Of a stretch of 42,299 nucleotides of DNA, positions 17,401-23,173 are shown piece after piece (the stretch's first letter is position 1; every line of letters begins with the position of its first letter). The DNA lies in assembly GCA_013297925.1 (NCBI GenBank), contig JAAFJC010000027.1:1-42299 (forward strand), in the 5' to 3' direction. Origin of the DNA: Comamonadaceae bacterium. GTDB lineage: Bacteria; Pseudomonadota; Gammaproteobacteria; Burkholderiales; Burkholderiaceae_C. The notes under the pieces were generated by a model, which saw nothing but the letters and a program-made list of their open reading frames with translations, had not been told where the DNA came from and made no database searches. A program made the translations under genes and the position numbers.

Positions 17401-17531
17401 CCGTGGTGATTTTCTCCGGGCTCATCACCTCCACCTTGCTAGATTCGTTTCTCACACCCGCCATGGTGAAAGTGTTTGGGCAAAAGGCTGTACAAGCCTT
17501 GGCTCAAAATTCTGGCAACGAAGCTTTTTGA
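14418..17531 (+). CDS. Heavy-metal efflux RND pump (CzcA/CusA family)
   Basis: This 1037-residue proton-driven inner-membrane transporter belongs to the HME-RND family. It begins with the cytoplasmic helix and first membrane span, NRLMVMILAAVLLIFGALSL, then PVDVFPDLNKPTVTLQAEAGG. Two large periplasmic loops and twelve membrane spans can be traced. Helix 4 carries IGELVDDAVVGVEN near residues 400-413. This differs from the DFG..DGAV pattern of CzcA and from the A-rich pattern of CusA, so metal choice cannot be copied from either. It lies 12 bases after the adaptor gene. Confidence 0.94.
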   Translation: MFDKLVHSAMGNRLMVMILAAVLLIFGALSLIKMPVDVFPDLNKPTVTLQAEAGGMAPEEVEQRITLPLETAMSGMPGVESVRSVSSVGLAFVYVTFDWKTDIFRARQMVSERLSSVRGQLPSGVEHVGMGPISSIMGEIMLVALPVDTAKTTPMAVREYADFVMRPRLLTIPGIAQVIPIGGEVRQYQVQPDTARMAALGITLEQMEAAVRGFSRNSSGGFLELNGREYLIRNIAQTTRLEDLQKLPVAFRNSQAIQLSQVAQVTFAPAIKRGDAGLNGKPAVIMGIQKQPDADTVKLTKQVETALAELSKGLPAGMGKPQVTMRQATFIETSISTLQGKLMAAGVIVALILYLFLQNARTTIISLTAIPISMAITLLIFNYFGLGINTMTLGGLTIAIGELVDDAVVGVENVLRRLKMQRESTDKPHIGPLELIAKATLEVRSGIVIATVIIVLVLIPLFFLPGIEGRLMQPLAVAYIVSLLASMIVSVTLTPVMAFYLLPKMKNLDHGDTRVQAWVKARYQAALAFVLRTPRVWLSAGAAAAVLSAVAVPFFATTFLPPFNEGVALVGIRLNPGTTLSESVRIGAIAEKAIAGVPEVDNVGRRSGRAELDEHAEGVHVSELDVKLRRSERSVEAIYADIRTRLASLPAAIGLGQPISHRIDHMLSGVRTQIAIKIFGDDLDTLRAQAESLRVKLSAVPGIVDLEVEKQVLTPQIKINVHYDKALAVGLPPAKLLKELQMMVDGEQLAQVVEGNRRFNLVIRLPDTARGIEGLSGLMIDTPAGRVPLSTLATIEESDGPNQISRDDSRRRIVIAANTQGRAMSDVVADLRAVLAETKMPAGYFTTIGGQFQAQEEASRLIGLLSIISVAVIFLILYSRYRSATLAGIIMANIPLALVGAVVGLWLSGQPLSVAALVGFITLSGIAIRNGILKVSHYVNLCAFEGETFNDAMLMRGSLERLTPVLMTALVAALALAPLLFEADMPGTEILHPVAVVIFSGLITSTLLDSFLTPAMVKVFGQKAVQALAQNSGNEAF

Positions 17532-17567
17532 TCTCTTGTTTTTGTACCCATCCTGAAAGGAAATCTC

Positions 17568-17939
17568 ATGAAAAAATCTCTCATCCTCGCTTTTGCCATC
17601 GCTTTGTCTGGCGGAGCATATGCCGCTGGCAAGCATGACCATTCACCCAAACACGGCGGCATCGTCGTGGAAGTAAAAGATGTGGACTATGAAATCGTGG
17701 CCAAGCCCGATGTGATGCAAATTTATCTGCGTGATCACGGTAAAGCCTTGAAACTCGAAGGCGCAAAAGCCAAGGTTACATTGCTCAACGGCAGCGAGAA
17801 AAGTGAAGTCGATTTGGCTCCCGCTGGCGACAAACTCGAAGCCAAAGGTAGCTACAAAGTAGCCAAGGGCACCAAAGGCATCGCCTTGGTCACGTTGGCT
17901 GGCAAGTCAGCAGTCAGCGTGCGTTTTGAAGTGAAATAA
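17568..17939 (+). CDS. Periplasmic metal-binding protein of the RND operon
   Basis: This 123-residue exported protein has a signal peptide ending GGAYAAG, then a short HDHSPKHGG tract that probably binds metal, and a small beta-rich domain (DVDYEIVAKPDVMQIYL). The same type of domain forms the N-terminal extension of the adaptor upstream. AGGAAA before the ATG is a good ribosome-binding site. As the last gene of the pump operon it may hand metal to the adaptor or buffer the periplasm. No named family is assigned. Confidence 0.75.
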   Translation: MKKSLILAFAIALSGGAYAAGKHDHSPKHGGIVVEVKDVDYEIVAKPDVMQIYLRDHGKALKLEGAKAKVTLLNGSEKSEVDLAPAGDKLEAKGSYKVAKGTKGIALVTLAGKSAVSVRFEVK

Positions 17940-17957
17940 GAAAATTCTACAAACCAC

Positions 17958-17988
17958 TTGACCTTGAAGTGACTTGAAGGTTTCTAAT
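17958..17988 (+). promoter_or_regulatory. MerR-type operator/promoter 2 (CDF operon)
   Basis: TTGACC (17958-17963), a 19-base spacer and TCTAAT (17983-17988). The 26 bases from 17958 are identical to those at operator 1 from 10916. The predicted start is near 17995, leaving a leader of about 25 bases before the transporter ATG, without a clear ribosome-binding site. Confidence 0.87.
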
Positions 17989-18019
17989 TCAGTTTCTTTC
18001 AATTCACTCAAGTCTTTAT

Positions 18020-18649
18020 ATGTCTGCTCACTGCCACTCTGATAGCTGCACCAGCAGCCAATCTGCTGATCCACGTTACCGCCGCATCCTTTGGATTGCG
18101 CTGATTCTCAACCTTGCCATGTTCGTCGTCGAGCTGGCAGCTGGCCTGGCCTCTGGCTCAGTCTCGCTGCTGGCTGATGCGATTGACTTTTTTGGCGATG
18201 CGGCGAATTACGGCGTATCACTGGCTGTGCTTTCTATGGCGCTGGTGATCCGCGCTAAGGCAGCTCTGCTCAAGGCCGCTTGCATGCTGGGCTTTGGCCT
18301 CTTCGTCTTGGGCAAGGCCGCCTGGTCAGCCCGCGCGGGCGTGCCGCCCGAAGCCATCATGATGGGCGTGGTTGGCTTCATCGCGCTGTGTGTGAACGTC
18401 GGCGTGGCTGCGATGCTCTACGCTTACCGCAATGGCGATGCGAATATGCAATCCGTCTGGCTGTGCTCGCGTAACGATGCGCTCTCCAACGTCGCCGTGA
18501 TCCTCGCGGCATTTGGCGTGTTCGGCACTGCGAGCGCGTGGCCAGACGTGATCGTGGCCAGCATCATGGGGCTGCTGGCGATCAGCTCGGCCTTCACCGT
18601 TTTCAAATCCGCTCGCAAAGAGCTCGCCGCAGATCGGAGCGCGGCATGA
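18020..18649 (+). CDS. Cation diffusion facilitator, short form
   Basis: This 209-residue, six-span transporter belongs to the CDF family and exports divalent metal in exchange for protons. The N-terminus has a small Cys/His cluster (HCHSDSC). The helix-2 metal site is in LLADAIDFFGDAANYG (Asp56 and Asp60) and the helix-5 site in CSRNDALSNVAV, where the usual HxxxD becomes a D and N arrangement. The cytoplasmic C-terminal domain of typical CDF proteins is missing. It is the first gene under operator 2 and its stop overlaps the next start (ATGA). Confidence 0.88.
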   Translation: MSAHCHSDSCTSSQSADPRYRRILWIALILNLAMFVVELAAGLASGSVSLLADAIDFFGDAANYGVSLAVLSMALVIRAKAALLKAACMLGFGLFVLGKAAWSARAGVPPEAIMMGVVGFIALCVNVGVAAMLYAYRNGDANMQSVWLCSRNDALSNVAVILAAFGVFGTASAWPDVIVASIMGLLAISSAFTVFKSARKELAADRSAA

Positions 18650-19133
18650 AAATTCGCTTAGAAACCATTTACGACTACCCGCACACTGAATTTGTGAAGC
18701 ATTTGCAGCGCACCGAGAGCTTTCGCTTTATCACTTGGCCCATCCTGAGCTTCGATCCTGCCAACGGTTCGTGGCCAGAGCGCTGGGAGACCGGGCGGAA
18801 TCTTTTCCGATGCCTTTTTTTGGGCATCGCCCCAATGGGTAAGCAGCATATCAATATCAGCTACCCGAGCCAAGGGGTCGAAGCTAACGGTCTTTTTGTC
18901 CTGCGTGATGATGGAGAAGGCACGCTCATGCAGCGCTGGGATCATTGGATTTATGCCAAGCCCCATGGTGAAAACCAAACGCATTACGTTGATGAAGTGG
19001 TGGTTCGGGCGCGATACCTTTCTCCCATCATGACCCCCTTCTCGGCTTGTTTGCTTGGTTTTTTTACGCGCACCGGCAGCGGCGCTGGAGAAAATACCTT
19101 GCACTTAAGCAAGCATCCTCCAGCACGAGCTAA
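18646..19133 (+). pseudogene. SRPBCC-like hypothetical protein with one-base frameshift
   Basis: The uninterrupted frame runs to 19161 and gives 171 residues, but only the first about 138 fit the family. That part matches, from memory, a 160-residue SRPBCC-like family with a W-P-x-R-W-x-x-G signature, RWDHWI and YVDEV. At a run of seven T (19059-19065) adding one T restores FFYAHRQRRWRKYLALK and a stop at 19133. HRQRRW is the conserved end of this family, so one T has been lost. It may be a true mutation, a slippage site that restores the protein in some cells, or a sequencing error. Function is unknown; a lipid or hydrophobic ligand is typical of the fold. It is coupled to the CDF gene. Confidence 0.7.
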
Positions 19134-19180
19134 GCCCCTTTATTGGAAGGCTCTTGCCTAGACGCGTCACACTACTTGCC

Positions 19181-19813
19181 ATGGATTTATCTGAACTCCT
19201 CAGTCTCATCGCTCGCTATAACCAATGGGTTTACGGCCTGCTGTTTGCTTATTGCCTAGGAAAAACCGGGCCATTGCCCATGCTGGCGGGCTTTGCTGCG
19301 GCGCAGGGCGCATTGCGGCTGGAGGTGTTGATCTTGGTCACGCTGCTGGGGTCGATTGCAGGCGGGCAATTGCGTTTTGCGATGGGGCGCTTTGCATCGC
19401 CCTGGGTCTGTCGCACATTCAAAGACGCTGCCCCTTGGCTCGCATTAGCCAGCGCCGGCGTGGAGCGCTATAGCTTGCGGATTTTGTTGGCTTACCGCTT
19501 TGTGAAAGGCGCTTTCTCGCTGGTGGGTCTGGGCGCAGGGGCATCGCTTTTGGCTTGGCCTCGGCATGCGCTGATGGACACCACGGGCGCAGTGCTTTGG
19601 ATTGGCGCGATGGTGAGCATCGGCTGGGGCTTTGGGCAGCTTGGCGCAGCGCTTGATCCCCGCTGGGCGGCTTATGTGGGCTTGACGTTGCTCGTGCTCT
19701 CCGCCATCACCTTGGCTGTGGTTGGAAAGCGCCTGAAAGCTCGCCTGCTGCCTTTGGCGGAGAAGATTTTGCAAGAACGCACGGCTTCTAAAATTCTTGC
19801 TCCATCTACTTGA
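19181..19813 (+). CDS. DedA-family membrane protein
   Basis: This 210-residue inner-membrane protein belongs to the DedA/SNARE-associated family, whose members are linked to undecaprenyl-phosphate or phospholipid flipping and proton-motive-force homeostasis. Evidence is the YCLGKTGPLPMLAGFAA segment, GSIAGGQLRFAMGRF, and the basic amphipathic region RILLAYRFVKG with the Arg typical of the family. The ATG at 19181 is chosen over an in-frame TTG at 19154. It lies at the end of the CDF operon, and its stop codon is embedded in the -35 box of operator 3. A role in membrane change under metal stress is inference. Confidence 0.8.
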   Translation: MDLSELLSLIARYNQWVYGLLFAYCLGKTGPLPMLAGFAAAQGALRLEVLILVTLLGSIAGGQLRFAMGRFASPWVCRTFKDAAPWLALASAGVERYSLRILLAYRFVKGAFSLVGLGAGASLLAWPRHALMDTTGAVLWIGAMVSIGWGFGQLGAALDPRWAAYVGLTLLVLSAITLAVVGKRLKARLLPLAEKILQERTASKILAPST

Positions 19814-19840
19814 CATTGAAGTCACTTCAAGGTTCAAGAT
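19810..19840 (+). promoter_or_regulatory. MerR-type operator/promoter 3 (HMA-MauE gene)
   Basis: TTGACA (19810-19815), a 19-base spacer and CAAGAT (19835-19840), with a dyad (half-sites ACATTGAAGT and ACTTCAAGGT) that is a closer palindrome than the other two. The TGA stop of the DedA gene lies inside the -35 box. The predicted transcript start falls at about 19847, the A of the next ATG, so a leaderless message is likely. Confidence 0.85.
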
Positions 19841-19846
19841 AGCTTT

Positions 19847-20644
19847 ATGAACACCATCACATACCCCCTCAACGGCCTGCACTGCCAAGCCTGCGTGCGC
19901 CGCGTCTCGGAGGCGCTTGCGCCGTTGGCTGGCCAAGTGCAGGTGAGCTTGTTGCCGATGCAAGTCACATTGACCGATGCACATACGAATCTCGCGCAGC
20001 TACAAGCAGCTGTGCGCGCTGCGGGCAAGTATGAGCTGCTTTCTTCAGCAGTTTCAGAAGAAAAACCGCCAATCGCCGGCATGGAATCTGTGCAGAGCGC
20101 TACTAAAATAATAGTAAAAGAAGAGAACCCTGGCTTCCTGCAAACCTATCGCCCGCTGCTCATGATCGTGGCTTACATCTTGGCGGGTAGTGTGCTCGTG
20201 CAGCTAGGCCAGCATGCAGGCCATGGCATGAGCTTGGCGCAAAGCATCACCGCGCATGAGACGATGCGCTACTTCATGGCGGGCTTTTTCCTCACGTTTT
20301 CTTTTTTCAAGCTGCTTGATATTCCCGCTTTCGCCAATGCCTATGCAGGCTACGATCTGCTGGCCGCACGCTGGCAGGGATGGGGCTATGTGTATCCCTT
20401 CGTGGAGCTCAGCTTGGGGTTGGCCTACTTGGCTAACTTCCAGCCCACATTCACCAATTGGGCCACGCTCCTCATCATGGGCTTTTCCGCCATCGGCGTG
20501 ATCCGCGCTGTGGTGAGCCAAACCAAGATTCAATGCGCTTGCTTGGGCACGGTGTTCAAGCTACCAATGAGCACCGTGACGATCATCGAGGATGTGGGCA
20601 TGGTGCTGATGGCCGCTTGGATGTTGTTGGCATTACCCCGCTGA
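19847..20644 (+). CDS. HMA domain fused to MauE/DoxX-type membrane protein
   Basis: This 265-residue protein has an N-terminal heavy-metal-associated domain with GLHCQAC (Cys13, Cys16), then a linker (residues 65-95), then four membrane helices with the MauE-type motif IQCACLGTVFKLPMS. MauE-like proteins handle disulphide exchange, so the protein may pass metal or electrons between the cytosolic HMA domain and a membrane cysteine pair. There is no signal peptide. The linker coincides with a copy of the interspersed repeat in reverse orientation. It is directly controlled by operator 3. The function is not established for this architecture. Confidence 0.85.
   Translation: MNTITYPLNGLHCQACVRRVSEALAPLAGQVQVSLLPMQVTLTDAHTNLAQLQAAVRAAGKYELLSSAVSEEKPPIAGMESVQSATKIIVKEENPGFLQTYRPLLMIVAYILAGSVLVQLGQHAGHGMSLAQSITAHETMRYFMAGFFLTFSFFKLLDIPAFANAYAGYDLLAARWQGWGYVYPFVELSLGLAYLANFQPTFTNWATLLIMGFSAIGVIRAVVSQTKIQCACLGTVFKLPMSTVTIIEDVGMVLMAAWMLLALPR
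20051..20111 (-). repeat. Interspersed repeat copy E (linker of HMA-MauE)
   Basis: On the minus strand: GTAGCGCTCTGCACAGATTC then CATGCCGGCGATTGGCGG and a TTTTTC end. It is read antisense and in frame as IAGMESVQSATKIIVKEE, exactly between the HMA domain and the first membrane helix. Confidence 0.8.
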
Positions 20645-20646
20645 CT

Positions 20647-20675
20647 TTGGAACTAATCCGGCCTAGCGGTATCAT
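20647..20675 (+). promoter_or_regulatory. Candidate promoter for the Cys/His-rich protein
   Basis: TTGGAA (20647-20652), 17-base spacer, TATCAT (20670-20675). The predicted start falls at the ATG at 20682, and no ribosome-binding site is visible, so this may also be a leaderless message. Confidence 0.4.
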
Positions 20676-20681
20676 TACAAC

Positions 20682-21074
20682 ATGCGTCGCACCTTGTTTT
20701 GCCTTTTGATCTTGCTGACTGCCTTTCGCGGCATGGTGGGCGATGCCATGGCTTATGGAATGACGCAGCAGGCCATGCAAAACATGATTGCTATTGAATC
20801 AGTAGCATCTCCCGCAGATTCTATGCCGGCGACTGGTCATTTTTCGCCTGAAAAAGCTGCTTCCATGCCTTGTCATGAGACGGCTGATGATTCGCCAGCG
20901 GGCAGCACAACCAATGCTTGCACCACCTGCCAAGTCTGTCATTTGACGGCATCACTCCCCAGCGTGTTGGTGAGCACCCATGCCGTTCATCCTATGCGCG
21001 ATGCTCCGAAAGCGCTCGCCTTGCCATGGCACAGCGCAGAGCTTGCTCGCGCCAACAAACCACCCATCGTCTGA
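20682..21074 (+). CDS. Exported Cys/His/Met-rich protein
   Basis: This 130-residue protein has a signal peptide (LFCLLILLTAFRGMVGDAMA). The mature part contains several Met and His residues and a CTTCQVCH motif near residues 79-86, a likely metal or redox site. Family unknown, though small exported proteins of this look are frequent next to copper and zinc genes. The region for residues 35-60 (IAIESVASPADSMPATGHF) is encoded by the longest repeat copy seen. It ends before an intrinsic terminator. Confidence 0.7.
   Translation: MRRTLFCLLILLTAFRGMVGDAMAYGMTQQAMQNMIAIESVASPADSMPATGHFSPEKAASMPCHETADDSPAGSTTNACTTCQVCHLTASLPSVLVSTHAVHPMRDAPKALALPWHSAELARANKPPIV
20784..20860 (+). repeat. Interspersed repeat copy F (inside Cys/His-rich gene)
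   Basis: It contains GATTGCTATTGAATCAGTAG, then CATCTCCCGCAGATTC, then TATGCCGGCGACTGG and a TTTTTCGCCTGAAAA end. It is the most complete copy and aligns with copy E over almost its whole length. Confidence 0.85.
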
Positions 21075-21082
21075 AAATCCTG

Positions 21083-21104
21083 GGGCGTAGTCCGCCCATT
21101 TTTC
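21083..21104 (+). terminator. Intrinsic terminator
   Basis: GGGCG (21083-21087), loop TAGTC, CGCCC (21093-21097), then ATTTTTC. It separates the Cys/His-rich gene from the CusF-like module. Confidence 0.7.
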
Positions 21105-21106
21105 GT

Positions 21107-21136
21107 GTTCACCACTGTCGGTGAACAGTTTTCTGG
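21107..21136 (+). terminator. Second hairpin, tandem to the terminator
   Basis: GTTCACC (21107-21113) and GGTGAAC (21120-21126) form a perfect 7-bp stem followed by AGTTTTCTGG. It lies 29 bases before the CusF-like start, so it could alternatively be a leader structure of that gene. Confidence 0.5.
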
Positions 21137-21154
21137 TTTTTCAAAGGATGTTTC

Positions 21155-21493
21155 ATGTTTTCTTTTTTCATACGTGGTTTGGCCATCGCTTTGCTCACTC
21201 TGAGCACGGCGTTCGCGCAAACCACCCCTATCAAACCCGCTGCCTCGGCAGCCTCAGCGCCTACGGCCATCGAATGGGTCAATGGCGAAATCACCAAGCT
21301 CGATGCGCCTCGCTCGCGCATCACCCTCAAGCATGAGCGCATCGCCAGCATCAAGATGGATGCGATGACCATGCCTTTCAAAGTAAAGGACAAAGCCCTG
21401 CTTGATGGCCGCAAAGTGGGCGAGAAAGTGCAGTTTGTAGTGCGCATGGATGGCGGCGATCTCTTCATCACGCAGCTGCGGAGCATGCCGTGA
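21155..21493 (+). CDS. CusF-like periplasmic metal chaperone
   Basis: This 112-residue exported protein has the CusF small beta-barrel, which binds Cu(I) or Ag(I) and passes it to an RND adaptor. The signal peptide ends STAFAQT. The binding stretch is KHERIASIKMDAMTMPF: His60, Met71 and Met73 match CusF's His, Met and Met, while CusF's tryptophan position is replaced by the KM pair (Met68 close by). The Trp cap that protects Cu(I) is therefore missing. Its stop overlaps the next start (ATGA). No MerR operator was found upstream, but tandem hairpins lie there. Confidence 0.85.
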   Translation: MFSFFIRGLAIALLTLSTAFAQTTPIKPAASAASAPTAIEWVNGEITKLDAPRSRITLKHERIASIKMDAMTMPFKVKDKALLDGRKVGEKVQFVVRMDGGDLFITQLRSMP

Positions 21494-22182
21494 AGCGCTA
21501 TTTAATTCATAGCGTTTTGCGCAATATCTATGCCGGCTTAATGCTCATTTCAATCCAGACTCTCGCGCAAGCCTTGCCTGTGGGCTTCAAAGACAGCTGG
21601 ATGACCATGGGCGAATTGGGCAAGGATTACTCCGAAGCCAACTTGATCTACACCTTCGTTCCCACAACATCAGTTGGCGCAGGTGTGGTGGGCTTGAAAT
21701 ACAAGCACGGCGCAACGCAGCACACAAGGCGGATTGAGATGATTGATGCCCACATCAACCATCGCGTTGCACGCTGGAATTTTCCTGAGGCGCAGGCTAA
21801 TGTATATGTGCAGATAGGCGTCGGTCAAGCCAAGGGTAGTTTCTTCAGCGGCTCAGAGGCTGTGCTTCTGCCTGGCGTGCAGCTTGACTATGAAACTCGC
21901 CGGATTTACACCGCGTTCAAGTGGCATGGCAGCTATGCGAAAGCGTTTGACTTCACACGGACCAGCATCTCGGGCGGCTTCTCGTTTTACAAAACCGAAT
22001 ACGATGAGTGGCAGCCTTGGGCGATTGTGGAAGTGTCTCGTCAAGGAGGCGATCTGAAAGATGCCACTGAAGTCACGCCTTACTTGCGCTTCATCCATAA
22101 GACTTTGTTCATCGAAGCTGGCGCGCCTTTTCAAAAGGGGCAAAGCCAAGGTATCAAGGTCAATTTCCGCTACACGTTTTAA
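21490..22182 (+). CDS. Putative outer-membrane beta-barrel protein of the metal module
   Basis: This 230-residue exported protein is not assigned to a named family. After a signal peptide (LISIQTLAQA) it shows alternating polar and hydrophobic strands (RIYTAFKWHGSYA, ISGGFSFYKTEY, LFIEAGAPFQ) and ends FRYTF, the C-terminal Phe expected of an outer-membrane barrel. It is translationally coupled to the CusF-like gene. Whether it is a metal pore, receptor or structural barrel cannot be told. The signal peptide is largely encoded by an interspersed repeat. Confidence 0.7.
   Translation: MKRYLIHSVLRNIYAGLMLISIQTLAQALPVGFKDSWMTMGELGKDYSEANLIYTFVPTTSVGAGVVGLKYKHGATQHTRRIEMIDAHINHRVARWNFPEAQANVYVQIGVGQAKGSFFSGSEAVLLPGVQLDYETRRIYTAFKWHGSYAKAFDFTRTSISGGFSFYKTEYDEWQPWAIVEVSRQGGDLKDATEVTPYLRFIHKTLFIEAGAPFQKGQSQGIKVNFRYTF
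21497..21556 (+). repeat. Interspersed repeat copy G (signal peptide of barrel protein)
   Basis: TTTAATTCATAGCGTTTTGC then GCAATATCTATGCCGGCTTA matches the family. It encodes LIHSVLRNIYAGLMLIS, parallel to HSTLRRFHAGAVLI encoded by copy C in the same reading frame. Confidence 0.8.
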
Positions 22183-22207
22183 AATTCATTTCTTTAGGAA
22201 GTTCATC

Positions 22208-22567
22208 ATGAAAACCCTTCTCAAAACTATCAAATCCATAGCACTCTGCGCAATGATTTTGCCGGCGACAGCTCTTTTTTCGTCTGTAAATGCCTCCGAA
22301 GTGGCAAAAGTCACTGTCAATGGCATGGTTTGCTCCTTCTGCGCCCAAGGCATTGAAAAGACGATGTCCAAAATGCCACAGACCAAGGCGGTTTATGTCA
22401 ACCTCGACAAAAAAATTGTTGCGGTAGAAGCGAAAGACGGCCAGAAGCTGGACATGGCAAAAATCAAGGCAGGTATCGTGGATGCGGGCTATGACGTGGT
22501 GAAGACGGAGGTAGTAACGAACACCACCGTCGCTGCCGTCAAAGCTGAGCTGACGGGCAAGAAATGA
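22208..22567 (+). CDS. MerP-like exported HMA-domain protein
   Basis: This 119-residue protein has a signal peptide (LPATALFSSVNAS) and one heavy-metal-associated domain with GMVCSFC (Cys42, Cys45). It resembles the periplasmic mercury scavenger MerP, but copper or other soft metals are possible. The ATG at 22208 follows AGGAAG and gives a proper signal peptide; an in-frame start at 22061 would lie in the barrel gene. The stop overlaps the MerT-like start. A repeat copy again supplies much of the signal peptide. Confidence 0.87.
   Translation: MKTLLKTIKSIALCAMILPATALFSSVNASEVAKVTVNGMVCSFCAQGIEKTMSKMPQTKAVYVNLDKKIVAVEAKDGQKLDMAKIKAGIVDAGYDVVKTEVVTNTTVAAVKAELTGKK
22228..22285 (+). repeat. Interspersed repeat copy H (signal peptide of MerP-like protein)
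   Basis: AAATCCATAGCACTCTGCGC then AATGATTTTGCCGGCGACAG and a TTTTTT end. It is read in a different frame from copies C and G, as SIALCAMILPATALF, and is hydrophobic again. Confidence 0.75.
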
Positions 22568-22980
22568 GTAGCGTGCAAACCATCAGCCAAGCGGGTGATG
22601 GAGTCCAGCAAACACGCAGCAGTTTGCTCACCTCCGTGCTCAGCCTGTTTGCCAGCAGCTCTACCCTGATCTGCTGCGCTTTGCCTGCGCTTCTTGTGGC
22701 GCTCGGCGCAGGCGCGGCGCTCTCCGGGCTAGTGGGTGCCTTTCCGCAAATCGTCTGGCTCTCCGAGCACAAAGTTGGCCTATTCATCTTCGCTGGCTTC
22801 ATGCTCGCGGCCAGCGGGCTCTTGCAATGGATCAACCGCAACGCCCCCTGCCCTATTGATCCCGCACTGCGCGATGCTTGCTTGCGCACCCGCAAGGTTT
22901 CGCTGCGGGTGTATTGGGTGAGTGTGGCGATTTATCTTATCGGCGGGTTCTTTGCTTTTGTGTTGCCCTTGATGGGATAA
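22564..22980 (+). CDS. MerT-like membrane metal transporter
   Basis: This 138-residue inner-membrane protein has three predicted helices. The first holds the vicinal pair ICC (Cys37, Cys38) in TLICCALPALLVALGAGAAL, as in MerT, which takes soft metal from MerP and moves it into the cytosol. A second cysteine pair, CPIDPALRDAC, lies in the loop before the last helix. Coupled to the MerP-like gene (ATGA). No mercuric reductase or mercury-type regulator is present, so mercury is not assumed. Confidence 0.85.
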   Translation: MSSVQTISQAGDGVQQTRSSLLTSVLSLFASSSTLICCALPALLVALGAGAALSGLVGAFPQIVWLSEHKVGLFIFAGFMLAASGLLQWINRNAPCPIDPALRDACLRTRKVSLRVYWVSVAIYLIGGFFAFVLPLMG

Positions 22981-22987
22981 AAGAAAG

Positions 22988-23118
22988 AATACCGGACGCA
23001 GAAGACGCAGAGGTTACGCAGAAAAAATACCAAAGGGGAAAATGCAAACCTCCATTTGGATTTGTATTTTCTTTTTTGCGTCTTCTGCGTAACTTTTGCG
23101 TCTTCTGCGTCCGGTATT
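22988..23118. repeat. Long inverted repeat after MerT-like gene
   Basis: Arms 22988-23009 and 23097-23118 are perfectly complementary, and pairing continues inward to about 23023/23083 with two wobbles. The arms consist of repeats of GACGCAGAAGACGCAGAGG type, a simple motif that also occurs in many unrelated bacterial genomes in my memory. A near-symmetrical transcript hairpin of about 36 bp would form. It could end transcription from the metal module. Small open frames across it are artefacts. Confidence 0.85.
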
Positions 23119-23173
23119 TGTATTCCTCTTTCCACGCCTCCTCGCTAAGCAAAAGCCGGGTTAAAGTAGTGCC

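Noticed and set aside
22208-22980. A mercury-resistance (mer) operon
   Set aside because: MerP-like and MerT-like proteins are present, but there is no merA, merB or mercury-type MerR regulator; the regulator here is of Cd/Pb type.
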